Shown piece after piece: positions 24,153 to 34,700 of a stretch of 64,000 bases of DNA. The translations under genes and the position numbers were made by a program. The first letter of the stretch is position 1, and each line of letters opens with the position of its first letter. Below the pieces are notes generated by a model. The model did no database searches and was not told where the DNA came from. It saw only the letters and a program-made list of their open reading frames with translations. Source of the stretch: Edaphochlamys debaryana (Eukaryota; Chlorophyta; Chlorophyceae; Chlamydomonadales); the NCBI GenBank assembly GCA_016858145.1, contig JAEHOE010000003.1, positions 2,666,001 to 2,730,000 of the forward strand, written 5' to 3'.

Positions 24153-26313
24153 CTAACGCCGAGGCGAGGGCGGCGGCAGGGCGTGCCCGAGGCTGGGCGT
24201 GGGCGCGAGGCCGGGGTGGCGCGGCGTGGGCGGCGGCAGGCCGTGGTGCATGGGCGTGGGGGGCGGCAGGTTGAGCCCGTGGTCGGCCGGCGTGGGCGGC
24301 GGGGGCATCATGGTGGACGGCGTCTGAGCGGGCGTGGGCGCGGGGCCGTCCGCGGGACCGGGGGTCGGCGCAGCAGCGGCCCCGGGGCCGGGGCCCGCTC
24401 CCCCCGCCGCCTCGCCGCCCTCCGCACCGCCTTGTCGTGCGGGCGGCAGCGCGCGCGGCGGCGGCATGAGGTTGCCGGCCAGCGCGGGGGCCTGGGCGTC
24501 GCCCTTCTTGTACTGTTCGACCATGAGCACAAGGATAGAGCAGGGAGCACGCACAGAGGAAGCCTCAGCAAGACCAGCCGAAACGCCCCGTCATGCAGCT
24601 CAAGCTCGGAATCATGCAGCTCACGTGCTGACAGGCCAGTACAATCACTGACATGGACGGCGCGGGCACGGGCTGACAAGGCATATCCTGTGTCCTGCGG
24701 GCGAGTGGGGCTGTGAGGCGGCTGATCCCCACCTGGTTGAGCGTGGGGTAGATGTTCATGAAGGCCTGGTAGATCTCGAAACGCGTCTTGGCGCCTGGGG
24801 GCGCGCAGGGCGCAGCGGGACGGACAGGGGCCAGGTGGGAAAGGGGGCCCCAGAGGAAGAGGGGGTCCCACTGGCAGAGGGGGTCCCAACGGAGCGCAGC
24901 AGAGATAACCTAGCACGGAAGCGCCCAGCACGGGGAGGAGGCAGGGATAGGGGCGACCGCGTGCTGGCTGCTGTGCTTGCGCCAGGGGGCTGGTGGTGCC
25001 GGCCGCACCTGTGAGCACCACCTTGCCCGACACGAAGATCAGCAGCACGATCTTGGGCTGCTTCATGCGGTAGATGAGGCCCGGGAACAGCTCGGGCTCG
25101 TACTGCGCAGAGGAGGCGGGGGCGCCGGGACAGACAGGCAACGGCGGGACACACGCATGAACGCAACGGAGGCAGGCGGTCATTGCGGTCACTGTTCCGC
25201 GCTGCAAGCACGAGCACGCGCGAGGCCTCGGCACTGCCACCGTGTGCCTCGCAACCCCTCCTTCGCCCCGTGCGCCAGGCCGCTACATCCGCTGCGTCAT
25301 GGCAGGCTCGAAAGCTCCTCCCGCGCAGCCCCCGCGCCGGAGCCTCACGCTGGCGAAGAGACTGTGCGCGTAGGCCAGGCCCTCCAGGCGGATCGGGAAC
25401 TTGACGTCGCAGGAGCCCACGATGTTCTGGATCTTAAACTCCTTGAAGGTGGCCGGGAAGCCCAGCTTCTGCACGATTTTGGCGTACTGCGTGCGGTGCG
25501 AGGCGTGCGGCGGCAGAACGGCGCCAAAGCGGTGCGTCAGCACAGAGGCGAGTTTACTGGGACATGGCACATAACAGGCGATGCCTCGGGAGGTGATGCT
25601 TTGACACGCGTCGGTCTCAGGGGCACGGGAAGCGCATGGCACGGCCGACGCTACCCCCATGTGACCCCGTGGGTACAGGGGCAGCGCTTGCCATGCCCGC
25701 ACGTGGCCCCCAGCTTTGACCGGACCCGTCCGGCGCCCTTACTCACACGCCGGGCCGCTGTCCGCGAGTCGTCCTCGCTCTTGGCACCGGTGCACACCTG
25801 CGGAGAGTGCAGGTGCGGTGCGCCAAGAAGCATTGGCAACAGCGCCTTCCTATAAACAGCGTGTTGTTCACGAGTCCCGACGCAAGTCCCAGGCGGAGGG
25901 TGGCAGGCGGCCCCTGCCTACCATCTTGCCAGAGGCGAAGATGAGCGCGGTCGTCTTGGGCTCGCGGATACGCATAATGACCGCGGCGAAACGCTGCGGG
26001 GCAGAGGGTGGCGCGGAGGGTGATGGGACGGACGGCGCCACGCAATGTGGCACGCCTCCGAACCCGCCACCACCCCACCCGCATACAGGGTCCCCCGTTG
26101 AGTTACCTTGGGGTTGTACTCAGCGTTGCGGGCGTGCATAGCAATCTCCTTGAGGTCCAGCTTCGTGCCGAGATTCACCGTGGCCACGACGTTCTGCAGC
26201 GTCGGCACGATGCCTGAGACGTGCGCTGTCATCTCAGCCTCCACAGTTGCATTGGACAGCGGCGGGGGCGCCTCAGGCTGGGGCCCAGCCGTGCTGGGGC
26301 CCGCTCCGCTCAT
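24153..26313 (-). CDS. TBP: TATA-box-binding protein with C-terminal extension
   Basis: Seven minus-strand exons give 327 residues: 26313-26107, 25993-25922, 25797-25747, 25486-25349, 25102-25009, 24794-24733 and 24512-24153. TBP binds the TATA region and nucleates the pre-initiation complexes of nuclear RNA polymerases. Both halves of the saddle are present: [38 protein letters not shown] and [10 protein letters not shown] in repeat 1; [33 protein letters not shown] and [13 protein letters not shown] in repeat 2, ending near YPTLNQ (residue 208). Most TBPs stop within a few residues of that point. Here 119 further residues follow, rich in Pro, Gly and Ala, with repeats of the form PPPTPxxHGL. 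The N-terminal arm is about 30 residues, as in plants. The gene is divergent from RPB9. Confidence 0.97.
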
Positions 26314-27042
26314 GGTTGCTGTTTGCGCCTCCCCCCCTCAGCTAGCTTGAGGCTCCAGAGGACGACAAAAAGCTAGGGGACAGGCGCTGGGCACCAGGCT
26401 CGCGACTAGCGGCCTTTGACAGGCCAGAGCCCACACTATGAGAACCGGCACTGTGCAGGAGGAACAGCACCCCTTGCCGCCGCCGGCGAGGGCCTAGACT
26501 GAACCAGAGCTGCTCAGGACAGGCGGCCGCGGCGGCAAGAGTTGCAAACCGAACCAAATGGCGCAAGCGACTTGGCGCGAGGGCTTGCACGACGGAGCAG
26601 TATGAGAGTAGAGCCTGCGTTTGCGTATGTCCTCCGTATGCCCACTGTCGCCGCAAGAGCCTAGGGAGAAGTCGAGCATGGGCTTGGGCAAATGCCCGAT
26701 GGCACATACTTGCCTTTTCTTCGGTTCCCTGCTGCTTGCCCGCTTTGCTGCATACCAGAAGACGCACTCAAAGCCGAACACGTCACTTGCGAGGGCGCCG
26801 ACCCGCTGCTTTTCGAGATTGCTCGCTTCTCTACACCAGCCGAGAACTCCTAGCGAGCCTTACATTTAGCGTAAGGTACCTGAGCACACCGAGATCCGCA
26901 GCTCGCTGGGCGCAGGCCTTCCGCGGGCGGCACTGGGGCAACCCCAACCAGCCCCCCCGGCACACGCTGCCCCGGGTCTCCAGACCTCGCGAACCCTCCC
27001 GGCCGCGGCGGCAGGCGCCGCGCGCCGCCCCGCCCCCTAGCC
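26314..27042. promoter_or_regulatory. shared TBP/RPB9 divergent promoter region
   Basis: These 729 bases separate the start codons of two genes transcribed away from each other, so both promoters and 5' UTRs must lie here. I see no clear TATA box. Open frames inside it lack domains. Confidence 0.7.
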
Positions 27043-27588
27043 ATGGCGTCGCGCAAGCGCGGTCTCAAGTTCTGTCCAGAGACCAATGACTTGCTCTATC
27101 CCCGAGAGGACAAGGAGCGCCGCGTGCTGGAGTACTACTGCAAGACGTGCAACTACTGCGTACAGGCGAGTGCGCGCTGTGCCGCCGCCTTCACCGAATT
27201 TTGCTCCTACATCACGCACACCTGCCGCCTCCCACGCCCTCAGCGCCTCGCACCCTCTTTGCAGCCCTCTGCCGCGCGCAAGGACCCCACCACCCAGGCC
27301 CGCTGCCTGCGTCCCTGACCGCAGCCTTGGCCACCTCTCTCACATCGCGCGCAGGCGGACCCTTCCGAGTGGTGCGTGTACGTCCACGCAACGGTGATTG
27401 ACGAGAAGGACAAGATCACAACGCTGTACGACGTGACGGCCGACCCCACGCTGCCGCGCACGCGCGACGTGCGCTGCCCTCGCTGCAACCACAACGAGGC
27501 GGTCTTCGTGTCTGAGCCCACGGAGCAGGGCATGACGCTCTACTTCCATTGCGTGGCGTGCAAGGAGAAGTGGCGCGACTACGTATGA
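27043..27588 (+). CDS. RPB9: RNA polymerase II subunit RPB9
   Basis: Two exons, 27043-27165 and 27355-27588, give 118 residues, the usual RPB9 length. RPB9 sits on the jaw and lobe of Pol II and acts in start-site choice, elongation and transcript cleavage. The N-terminal ribbon has KFCPETNDLLYPRE and YYCKTCNYC; the conserved linker is DPTLPRT; the C-terminal ribbon has C82/C85 and C107/C110 (CPRCNHNEAVF and HCVACKEKW). The first ribbon normally begins CxxC, but here it is C11-P-E-T14, so one zinc ligand is replaced by Thr. Cys39 is an extra cysteine nearby. The intron is best read as GC-AG (CAG|GCGAGT), which keeps the spacing seen in plant and animal homologues; a GT donor six bases earlier would delete Val-Gln. 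Confidence 0.96.
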
Positions 27589-28799
27589 GCTGGCTGGAAG
27601 GGGGTCTGGGCGTTTCGGGGTGGGGTGGGATGGGGTGGGTTCGTGGGGCTATTTGGTGGGGTGGGTGCGTAGGTGTACGCGCTGGGCGTTCGGCGGCAGG
27701 GGCTTGGGTTTAGGGGAAGGGCAGCGCGTAGAGCAGGGGCAGTACCGGTAGTGGCAGCTGAGGATACATGTCTCCAGGGGTCCCCTCATGAGTGGCGCTT
27801 GCCTGCAATGCTCGGACGGCGGCCTGTTGGTCCCTGTTTCGGAGGGTTAAAGGAGGTAGGCTCCTGCGGGGGAACAAGCGGAGGCCAAGGGATCCACAGG
27901 GCAGGAACGGGAAGTACCCGCCCGCGGCGTGGGACGAAGCGCTGGGGCCCACGTCTCTGAGCGCCTGGAGAGCCGAACGGGAAGTATCCTGTGTGCTGCT
28001 GGTCACGTGTTGCGTACACGGGTGCGTATGGGGAGGCCGGACGCTGTGCTTGCTTCTTCGGACCTTGAGGCGGACATAAGCAAGGCTGTTTGATTCCATT
28101 GGTTGCAAGCGATCAGGAAGAGCTGCAGTTTCGGAGTCACCTGTGTGGCTGGGTTGGGCTGCAGCTTGGCTGCTGCGTGCATCGGCTTAGTCCGGCTTCG
28201 TGGGGTTGCAAAGGCCCCTTACTAAGGCAGCGCGGGTACCTGTGGCAATTGTAGCGTGTTGCTTGAGCGCTCCAGTGCTGCCGGTCTCGCGGGGCTTGAA
28301 CGTGTAGGTGCGAAACTTCAAGGCGGAGGATGTTTACCTGGAGCCTGACGTGCGGGACGAAGGCGGGGAGCCCGGGGGCAAACCCGTGGCCTTCACACGC
28401 ACATGGAAGGTTCTCCAGCCGTGCTCTCAGACGCGCCCTTGCCTTGCACAGTAGTTAATTTCTCTATCACTCCGGCAAGCTCATCGGAGAGCTGTGTGCA
28501 GGTGCCTTCTGCAGTCAGGCACGATACGGGGTTACACAGTCGCTACGCACAAATTCTTCTCAGACAGTAGAACCTCTTGTAGGCTAGTCAGAATGGCATA
28601 TAGAACGTGCATGTCGGCTTCCGCCAACTGAGAGCATCCGCGATTGTGCGGGTCGATTGGGCGGTCGCTGGCAGAGCTTCACGCCCAGCTTGAGCCGGTG
28701 TGCCCACCACATACACCTAGCAAGTAGGCTCCAACGGCCTGATCGGTACGTGGACGCCCGCGCTTCCACAAACACATCCGCGAGCGCGCCCCGAGTGCA
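27589..28799. other. spacer between RPB9 and channel gene
   Basis: This holds the RPB9 3' UTR and the channel gene promoter. Apart from a possible orphan exon at 28308-28409 it contains nothing I recognise. Confidence 0.5.
28308..28409 (+). other. possible orphan exon
   Basis: A 102-base open stretch is flanked by GTGTAG upstream and AAG|GTTCTC downstream, both in phase 0. It would encode 34 residues starting VRNFKAEDVYLEPDV and ending VAFTRTWK. Codon use looks coding, but neither neighbour has a place for it. It may be a relic of a lost gene or a missed small gene. Confidence 0.25.
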
Positions 28800-31700
28800 A
28801 TGGCGGACTCGGGCGGACCCGCCAAGCGTGAGGGCACCGCCACGCCCCCGGGCGCGGCCGCTGGAGCGGACCTACGCGAGGTCCTGGTCTCGTCTTCAGC
28901 CCAGGCGCCCTACCTGGAAGAGGGGCCTGCCGCCGACGAGCGGGCCTCCCTCCTGGGCAAGACATGGCGCAGCTCCGAGGGCGAACCGTGCCCCCAGCCC
29001 CGGGGTCCTCAGCCTCCTGCTGCCTCCGGCACGGGGCGTCTGTTCCCATCCCTGACAGGTCCAGCATCCGGGGCGAAGTCCACATCAGCAGCCACGGCCA
29101 GCGGCGGCAGGGGGACTGGTGCGACGCGGGGTACCCCAGCCCCTGCCTCGGCGTTTGAGGTGTCGGCAGCGGCAGGGTCGCCATTCGCGGCTGGGGCCTT
29201 CAACCTGCCACGCCAGATCTCAACGAAAGGGACGGGCCGGGTTCAGGTGTGTCATCTGGTACAGATGCGGCCTGGGGCTGGTCAAGGCGAGGGCGCAACG
29301 GCAGGCCGGGCCCGGAGCCGACCCACATCACCGCAGCCTTTCATTTCACCTGTCGACCCTTCCTTTACCCAACCTCCTTTCCTACCCCATACCATCCCGT
29401 CCCAAACCACCCGTCAAACCCCTTCAGGCCGAGCGGCAGCCGTCCACCCTGCTCACCGCCGCCACAGCTGCTGGTGACCTGCACACAGCCGTTCCCGCAC
29501 CGCCAACGCAGCAGCCGCAGCAGCAGCCCGGCTCCCAACAACAGCAGCAGCAGCAACAGCAATACCACCAGACCTACTCGGTTTACAATGCTCCTCCAGG
29601 ACAGTCCATGGCGCCGGACTCTTCGGTCCGGAGGGGCGCAGCTGGGGGGCCGGGAGCGACAGCAGGCGGCGGCGGCGGCGGCGGCGACAAGGGCTCTGCC
29701 GGCAGGGGCTTCTCCTCAGACATGGACCTGGACGCTAGCGTGAGCGGCGTTGGGATAGGGGAGGGCGAGGGGTAAATGGGAGGGGTAGCTAGGTGCCCTT
29801 TGGGGAGGGCGCACCTGCTTGTACGTCCTGGGTGTGGGCGCCGGTGGTCGGCTTCCGCGCCTGCGGCCGACCCACATCATGACCGTGACGCACCCCGCGA
29901 CGCAACCCACTTTCCCCCGCCCCGCTGTCCGTCACATCGACTCTCTAGCGCACAATCACGCCCCGATCCCGTGCTGCCGCCCGCCTGGCCCTTCCTTGAA
30001 CTCTCTCAACCTTGTCGACCACCTGAGACCGGCCCGCCCCCACGCCTTCCTGCCCGACCCTTTCTCTTCCTGCCCGACCCTTCCCCTTCCTCCCCGTGCA
30101 GGGCAACCTCGCCGACTACTTGCGCGACGCTGCCCGCGAGGAGCAGCTGCGGCAGAGCGCCGAGGCGGCGGGGTCGCTGCGCGGCTGCTGCTGCGGGCTG
30201 CTGTCGCTGCTGCTCACCTCGCGGGCGGCGCTCAAGCGGGCGCTGGCGGCGGTGGTGTGCGTGGGCGGCCTGGCGGCGGCCATCTACCTGTCCCTGTGGG
30301 TGGGGTGGTGGTTGGGGGTGAAGGAAAGGGGTTGGAGAAGTGGAGGAGTGGGGGTGGAAGATGGGGTGCAGAAGGTTGGGGGTTGAGGGAGGCGGAGGGG
30401 GTGGAGAGACGGGAAGAGAGGGCTGGGAAGGTATGCAGGGCAGGGAGCCCCACAAGCCGTAAGGCGGAAGCGGGTGAGGTGCATCCGAGCGTGGGATGGA
30501 GTCGGGGTGCGGGAGGAGAGGCGGCGGGGGGAGGCGCGGGTGGGCGCAGAAGGGTGTTCGCAGCGGAGACGTGGAGTGCGCGCCGGTAGTGGCGAGCGGC
30601 CTCGGGCCCTACTCAGTTTGGCTGGGCCCACCACTTGGTGCGAACCTCGTCCCAACGCCCTTGGCCGGTTACCTCAACCCTCGCAGGACGCCGCAAGGCC
30701 AGCGGGAGGTCTGGGAGCTCCCCGTGTGGCGCTGGTTCCTGGTGGTGGGCTGCCTGCCCATCGTGTGGTGAGCGCGGTGGTGCTGCGCGAGAGAGGGAAG
30801 AGGCTCAGTGGGCTCGCGTCTGCGTCGGGTCATGCGCCTTGCGTGCAGGGAGGCAGTCGGGCCCGCGGGGCCGTCGAGTCCCGCCCTGTCCTTGAAACGC
30901 CATCCCTGAACAGCCCCCTCCCCCCATGCTTGCCTACGGCTTCAACCCCGTATCCGCGCCCTTTCCCTCCTCTGCTCGCCCCATTCTGCTACGGCATCCC
31001 CCCAAGTACCTGCCACGGATGACCGTGCTCCTCCCCATCCTACTGTTCCCCGTGACCATCCCGCCCAGGTACCTTCCCTGGATCACCGTGTTCCTCATCG
31101 TGCTTGCGCTTGAGTCCATGCTGCCAGTAGCCGTGCCGGGGCGCTCGGCGCGGAGCCCCATGGCGGCGGCGGCGGGGGCGGGCGGCGGCAACAAGCCGGG
31201 GGGCTGGGACGGGGAGCGGGGCGCCTCCGCGGGGGGACCGGCCATGATGATCTACCACATCCTGGGCGTACGGCGGCACGTGGTGAGGGCGGGCGGGATG
31301 GGCGGGGCACGCCGGACCGGATCACCGGAAGCTGCAGGGCTCAGAATGGCCTTCGTGACCGGCGGGGGAACGGGACATATAAGCCGCCTCCCAGCCTTGG
31401 CGCTTCCTCCACCCGCCCCTGCCCCTGCGGCCCTGCCCCGCCTCCCCCAGGTGCGTGTGCTCCGCTCCGTGTGCGCCCAGCTGCTGATCCACTACGCAGT
31501 GGCAGACCACATAGAGCCGGAGGCCAAGCCCTACGAGACGGCGGTCATGAAGGTGGGGGCGATGGGGGGGGCGGGTGGGGAGGGGGGGGGGGCGGGTGGG
31601 AAGGCGTGTGTGCCCGGGCGATGGGGGTGCGTCGTGGCGGTGCGTGCCGACCGGGTTCTACGCTACACCGCCGCTTACTTTCGACGCCTGCCCCCAACCC

Positions 31701-34700
31701 GGCCCTCGACCCGGCCCCGACCCGGCCCTCAAACCGGCCCTGACCCGACCCGGCCCCCCACCCGGCCCGGCCCCCGACCCGGCTTCCAACCCGGCGCTGC
31801 CCCCTGCCCCCAACCCTGCCCCCAACCCCGCCCCGCCCCCAGACCTGGGCCTGCCTGACGCTGCTGCTGACCGCCAACATGCTCAAGTCCCTGGTGGCCA
31901 AGGCGCTGTCCAAGCACTTCCACTCCAAGGGCTACCTGGAGCGCATGCAAAAGGCGGTGCAGCAGGTGGTTGGGCGGGACGGAGGGTGGGATGGAGGGTG
32001 GGATGGAGGGCGACGTTGAGGGTTGAGGTGGCGTGGCGCCGTGGGGGCCGGGGCGAGGGCGGGGCGTGGTCGGCTGCACAACACGCAATGAGGCCGTCGT
32101 GGCGGGCGCATCCCTCACCCTCTCTGTGTGCCTTAAGGCAGTAATAAGCTTACTACATGAGGCTGGCTGAGAAACAGCCCAAGAATCCCATCCTTTCCCG
32201 CCGTTCCCCCTCCCCCTCCCCCTCCCCCCCCTCCCTCACCCACTCCCCCGGGACAGGAGCTGGTCCTCATGGCCCTCTCCCGCCCCTGCCCGGGCCGCCG
32301 CGACGCCGAGGGCCTCACCCACATGTCCCTGGGCTACCACCTGGCAAGCATATTCGGGTACGGCGGCAAGAGCGGTGAGTACGACGAGTTGCGCGTGCCG
32401 TACAGTGCCGTAGAAGCTCCCCGGGAAGTGGGGCCCATCTCTCTTCGTATAGAAGTTGGGGATATGGTATGGCAGCACTGTCGGCCTACGTATGAGTTCA
32501 TGGCCTGCGCAGGCTCGCCACGCGCGGGAGGCACGCCCAAGGCAAACAGCGGCGGCGGAGCGCAGCGCAAGAGCCCCTTTGCAATGGACGCCAGCACGGA
32601 GAACGGCGGCAGCGGCGGCGGCGGGATGGGCCGCCACGCAGCGTCGTCGTCGGCGCTCCGGGACGTCCAGTCGACGCCGCAGTCGGGGGGCCTGGCGGCG
32701 GCGGCGGCGGAGGCGCAGGCGATCCTCGCGGCGTCCCCGGCCTTTGGCGGTACGTACTGCACGTACGGCAGCACCCGACTTGGGACCTGCTGCCTTCCCG
32801 GTGCTCACACCGTACCGGCCTACCGCTGCTTCCCCCGAACGTTTACGGAAACAAACCGAGCATTTAAGCCTCATTCCGCCCACTCTCTCTACACAATGCA
32901 GGCGGGGACTGCGGCTCGCGGCCCAACCTGCAGCGCCACGCCCGGTCCTCGGGCGACATGCGTGCGCTGGACCCGCAGCACGGCACGTACGGCGCGAGCG
33001 CAGCACAGCACGGCAGCGGCGCGGCACAGCACAGCAGCGGCGCAGCACAGCACGGCGGCATGGGTCGGCGCAGCTCGCTTGCGGCCGCCAGCAGCGCCGG
33101 CAGCGGCGATATCAGCGTGGGGCGGGGCCGGGGCGGAGGCGGGGCATCAAGGCAGTCACGACAGAGGAAGCCGCCGGCCCCGCGGGGCTGGCGGGCCTTC
33201 TGGACGTGGCTCAGGGAGCACGTCAGCTCGGCCTACCGCAAGACACGGGTGCGTGGGCATGGGCGTGCGCTGGTGCTTGAGTCCAATGCGACGCAGCTTC
33301 TAGCTCGATAGTTGGGTATGTTCGGTGGCCGGGGCTGCGAGTGTGGTGGCACGAACGCCGGCGCTACAGGGCAGCGCTGGTGGGAAAAGGTGTAGGCAGG
33401 GGCACGATTGCCTGGCTGAGCTTCGCGCCGTGCTGTGTGCTGTGTGCTCGTGCAGATGCAATGGGACCTCAGCCGCCCCAGCGCGCGGACGCCCAACGCC
33501 AGCACGCACCACCGCTCGCCAATGGAGGCCGGCGGCGGCGCTGGCGGCGCCGGCGGCTTGCGCGGCGGCGCCGCTGGCGGCCCCGGCGGAGGCGGCGGCG
33601 ACGTGGGCGGGATGGACTACGACCAATTGCGGACGTCCCTCTTCTGGTGAGTGGGGTGCTGAAGCTGGACCCAGGTTGGGGCCGATCATGGAGGGCAGGC
33701 TGTGGGCCAGGGCCGCGCCCGGCGGCGCAGGCCGGCTTCCAGCGTGGGGAAAGCCGCCTGGAGGCATGGGAGAACAAAGGAAGATGAGCCGCGGAGCCGG
33801 TCATGGAGGGTCGAGGGACAGCCCGCGGGGAACCTGTCAGCGCTCCAACCGCTCCGACCGCTCCAACCGCTCCAACCGCCAACCATCGTAACGCCCCCAA
33901 CCAACCGCCGCAGGCTGGAGCAGCACATCCGGCGCAACAAGCTGCGGTCGGGCGTGACGCTGACGGACCAGCTGCGCGCGGCGGCCGAGGGCGGCGAGGA
34001 GGCCGAGGTGGTGTCCTCCAAGACCGAGGCCAAGCGCCTGGCCTTCTACATCCACCTCAACGTCCTGGGCCTGGCGGACCTCAAGGGCAGGAAGTGGGTC
34101 GGCACTCGCCAGGGGCTGGGCTCGGTGTGGGTTGCATGCCTTTTGAGGGCAGGTAGTGGGTCGGCAGGGGCTGGGCTCGGTGTCAAGGGCAGGAAGCGGG
34201 TCGGCATTCGGCAGGGGCGGGGCTCGGTGTGGGTTGACCTCGTGTGGCTGGGCCCTGTATGGGTACGCCGGTCTTCAAGAGCAGTAAGTGGGCGCCGTGT
34301 TCGCCTTGCTGACCATCTAGCTAGAAGCTGCCTGGTTGGGGCGTCCGACCTGAGTGGCGGTACTGCGTCATTCCTTCCTTAGCTTGTTGCTGTTGCTCAA
34401 TCCTCTTGACCTCTAGGTACCTGGTGGCCAAGGACTTTGAGCCCTTCTTCTCCACTCCCGAGGAGGTGCGCGGGGAGCGGGCGTGGACTGGGGCAAAGGG
34501 CGGGGATCGGGCATTCCCGGGCGGGACCTCCACCCCCACCTCTGCCCCACCACCATCAACCCCCTGTGGAACCCCTTGCCCGCCACCCCCCAAACACACA
34601 CACGCGCCCCATGACTCATCAGGTCCGCGAGGCCTTCAACGTGTTTGACTCGGACGGCGACGGCCGTATCACGCTGCAGAACATGTGCGACACCATCGTG

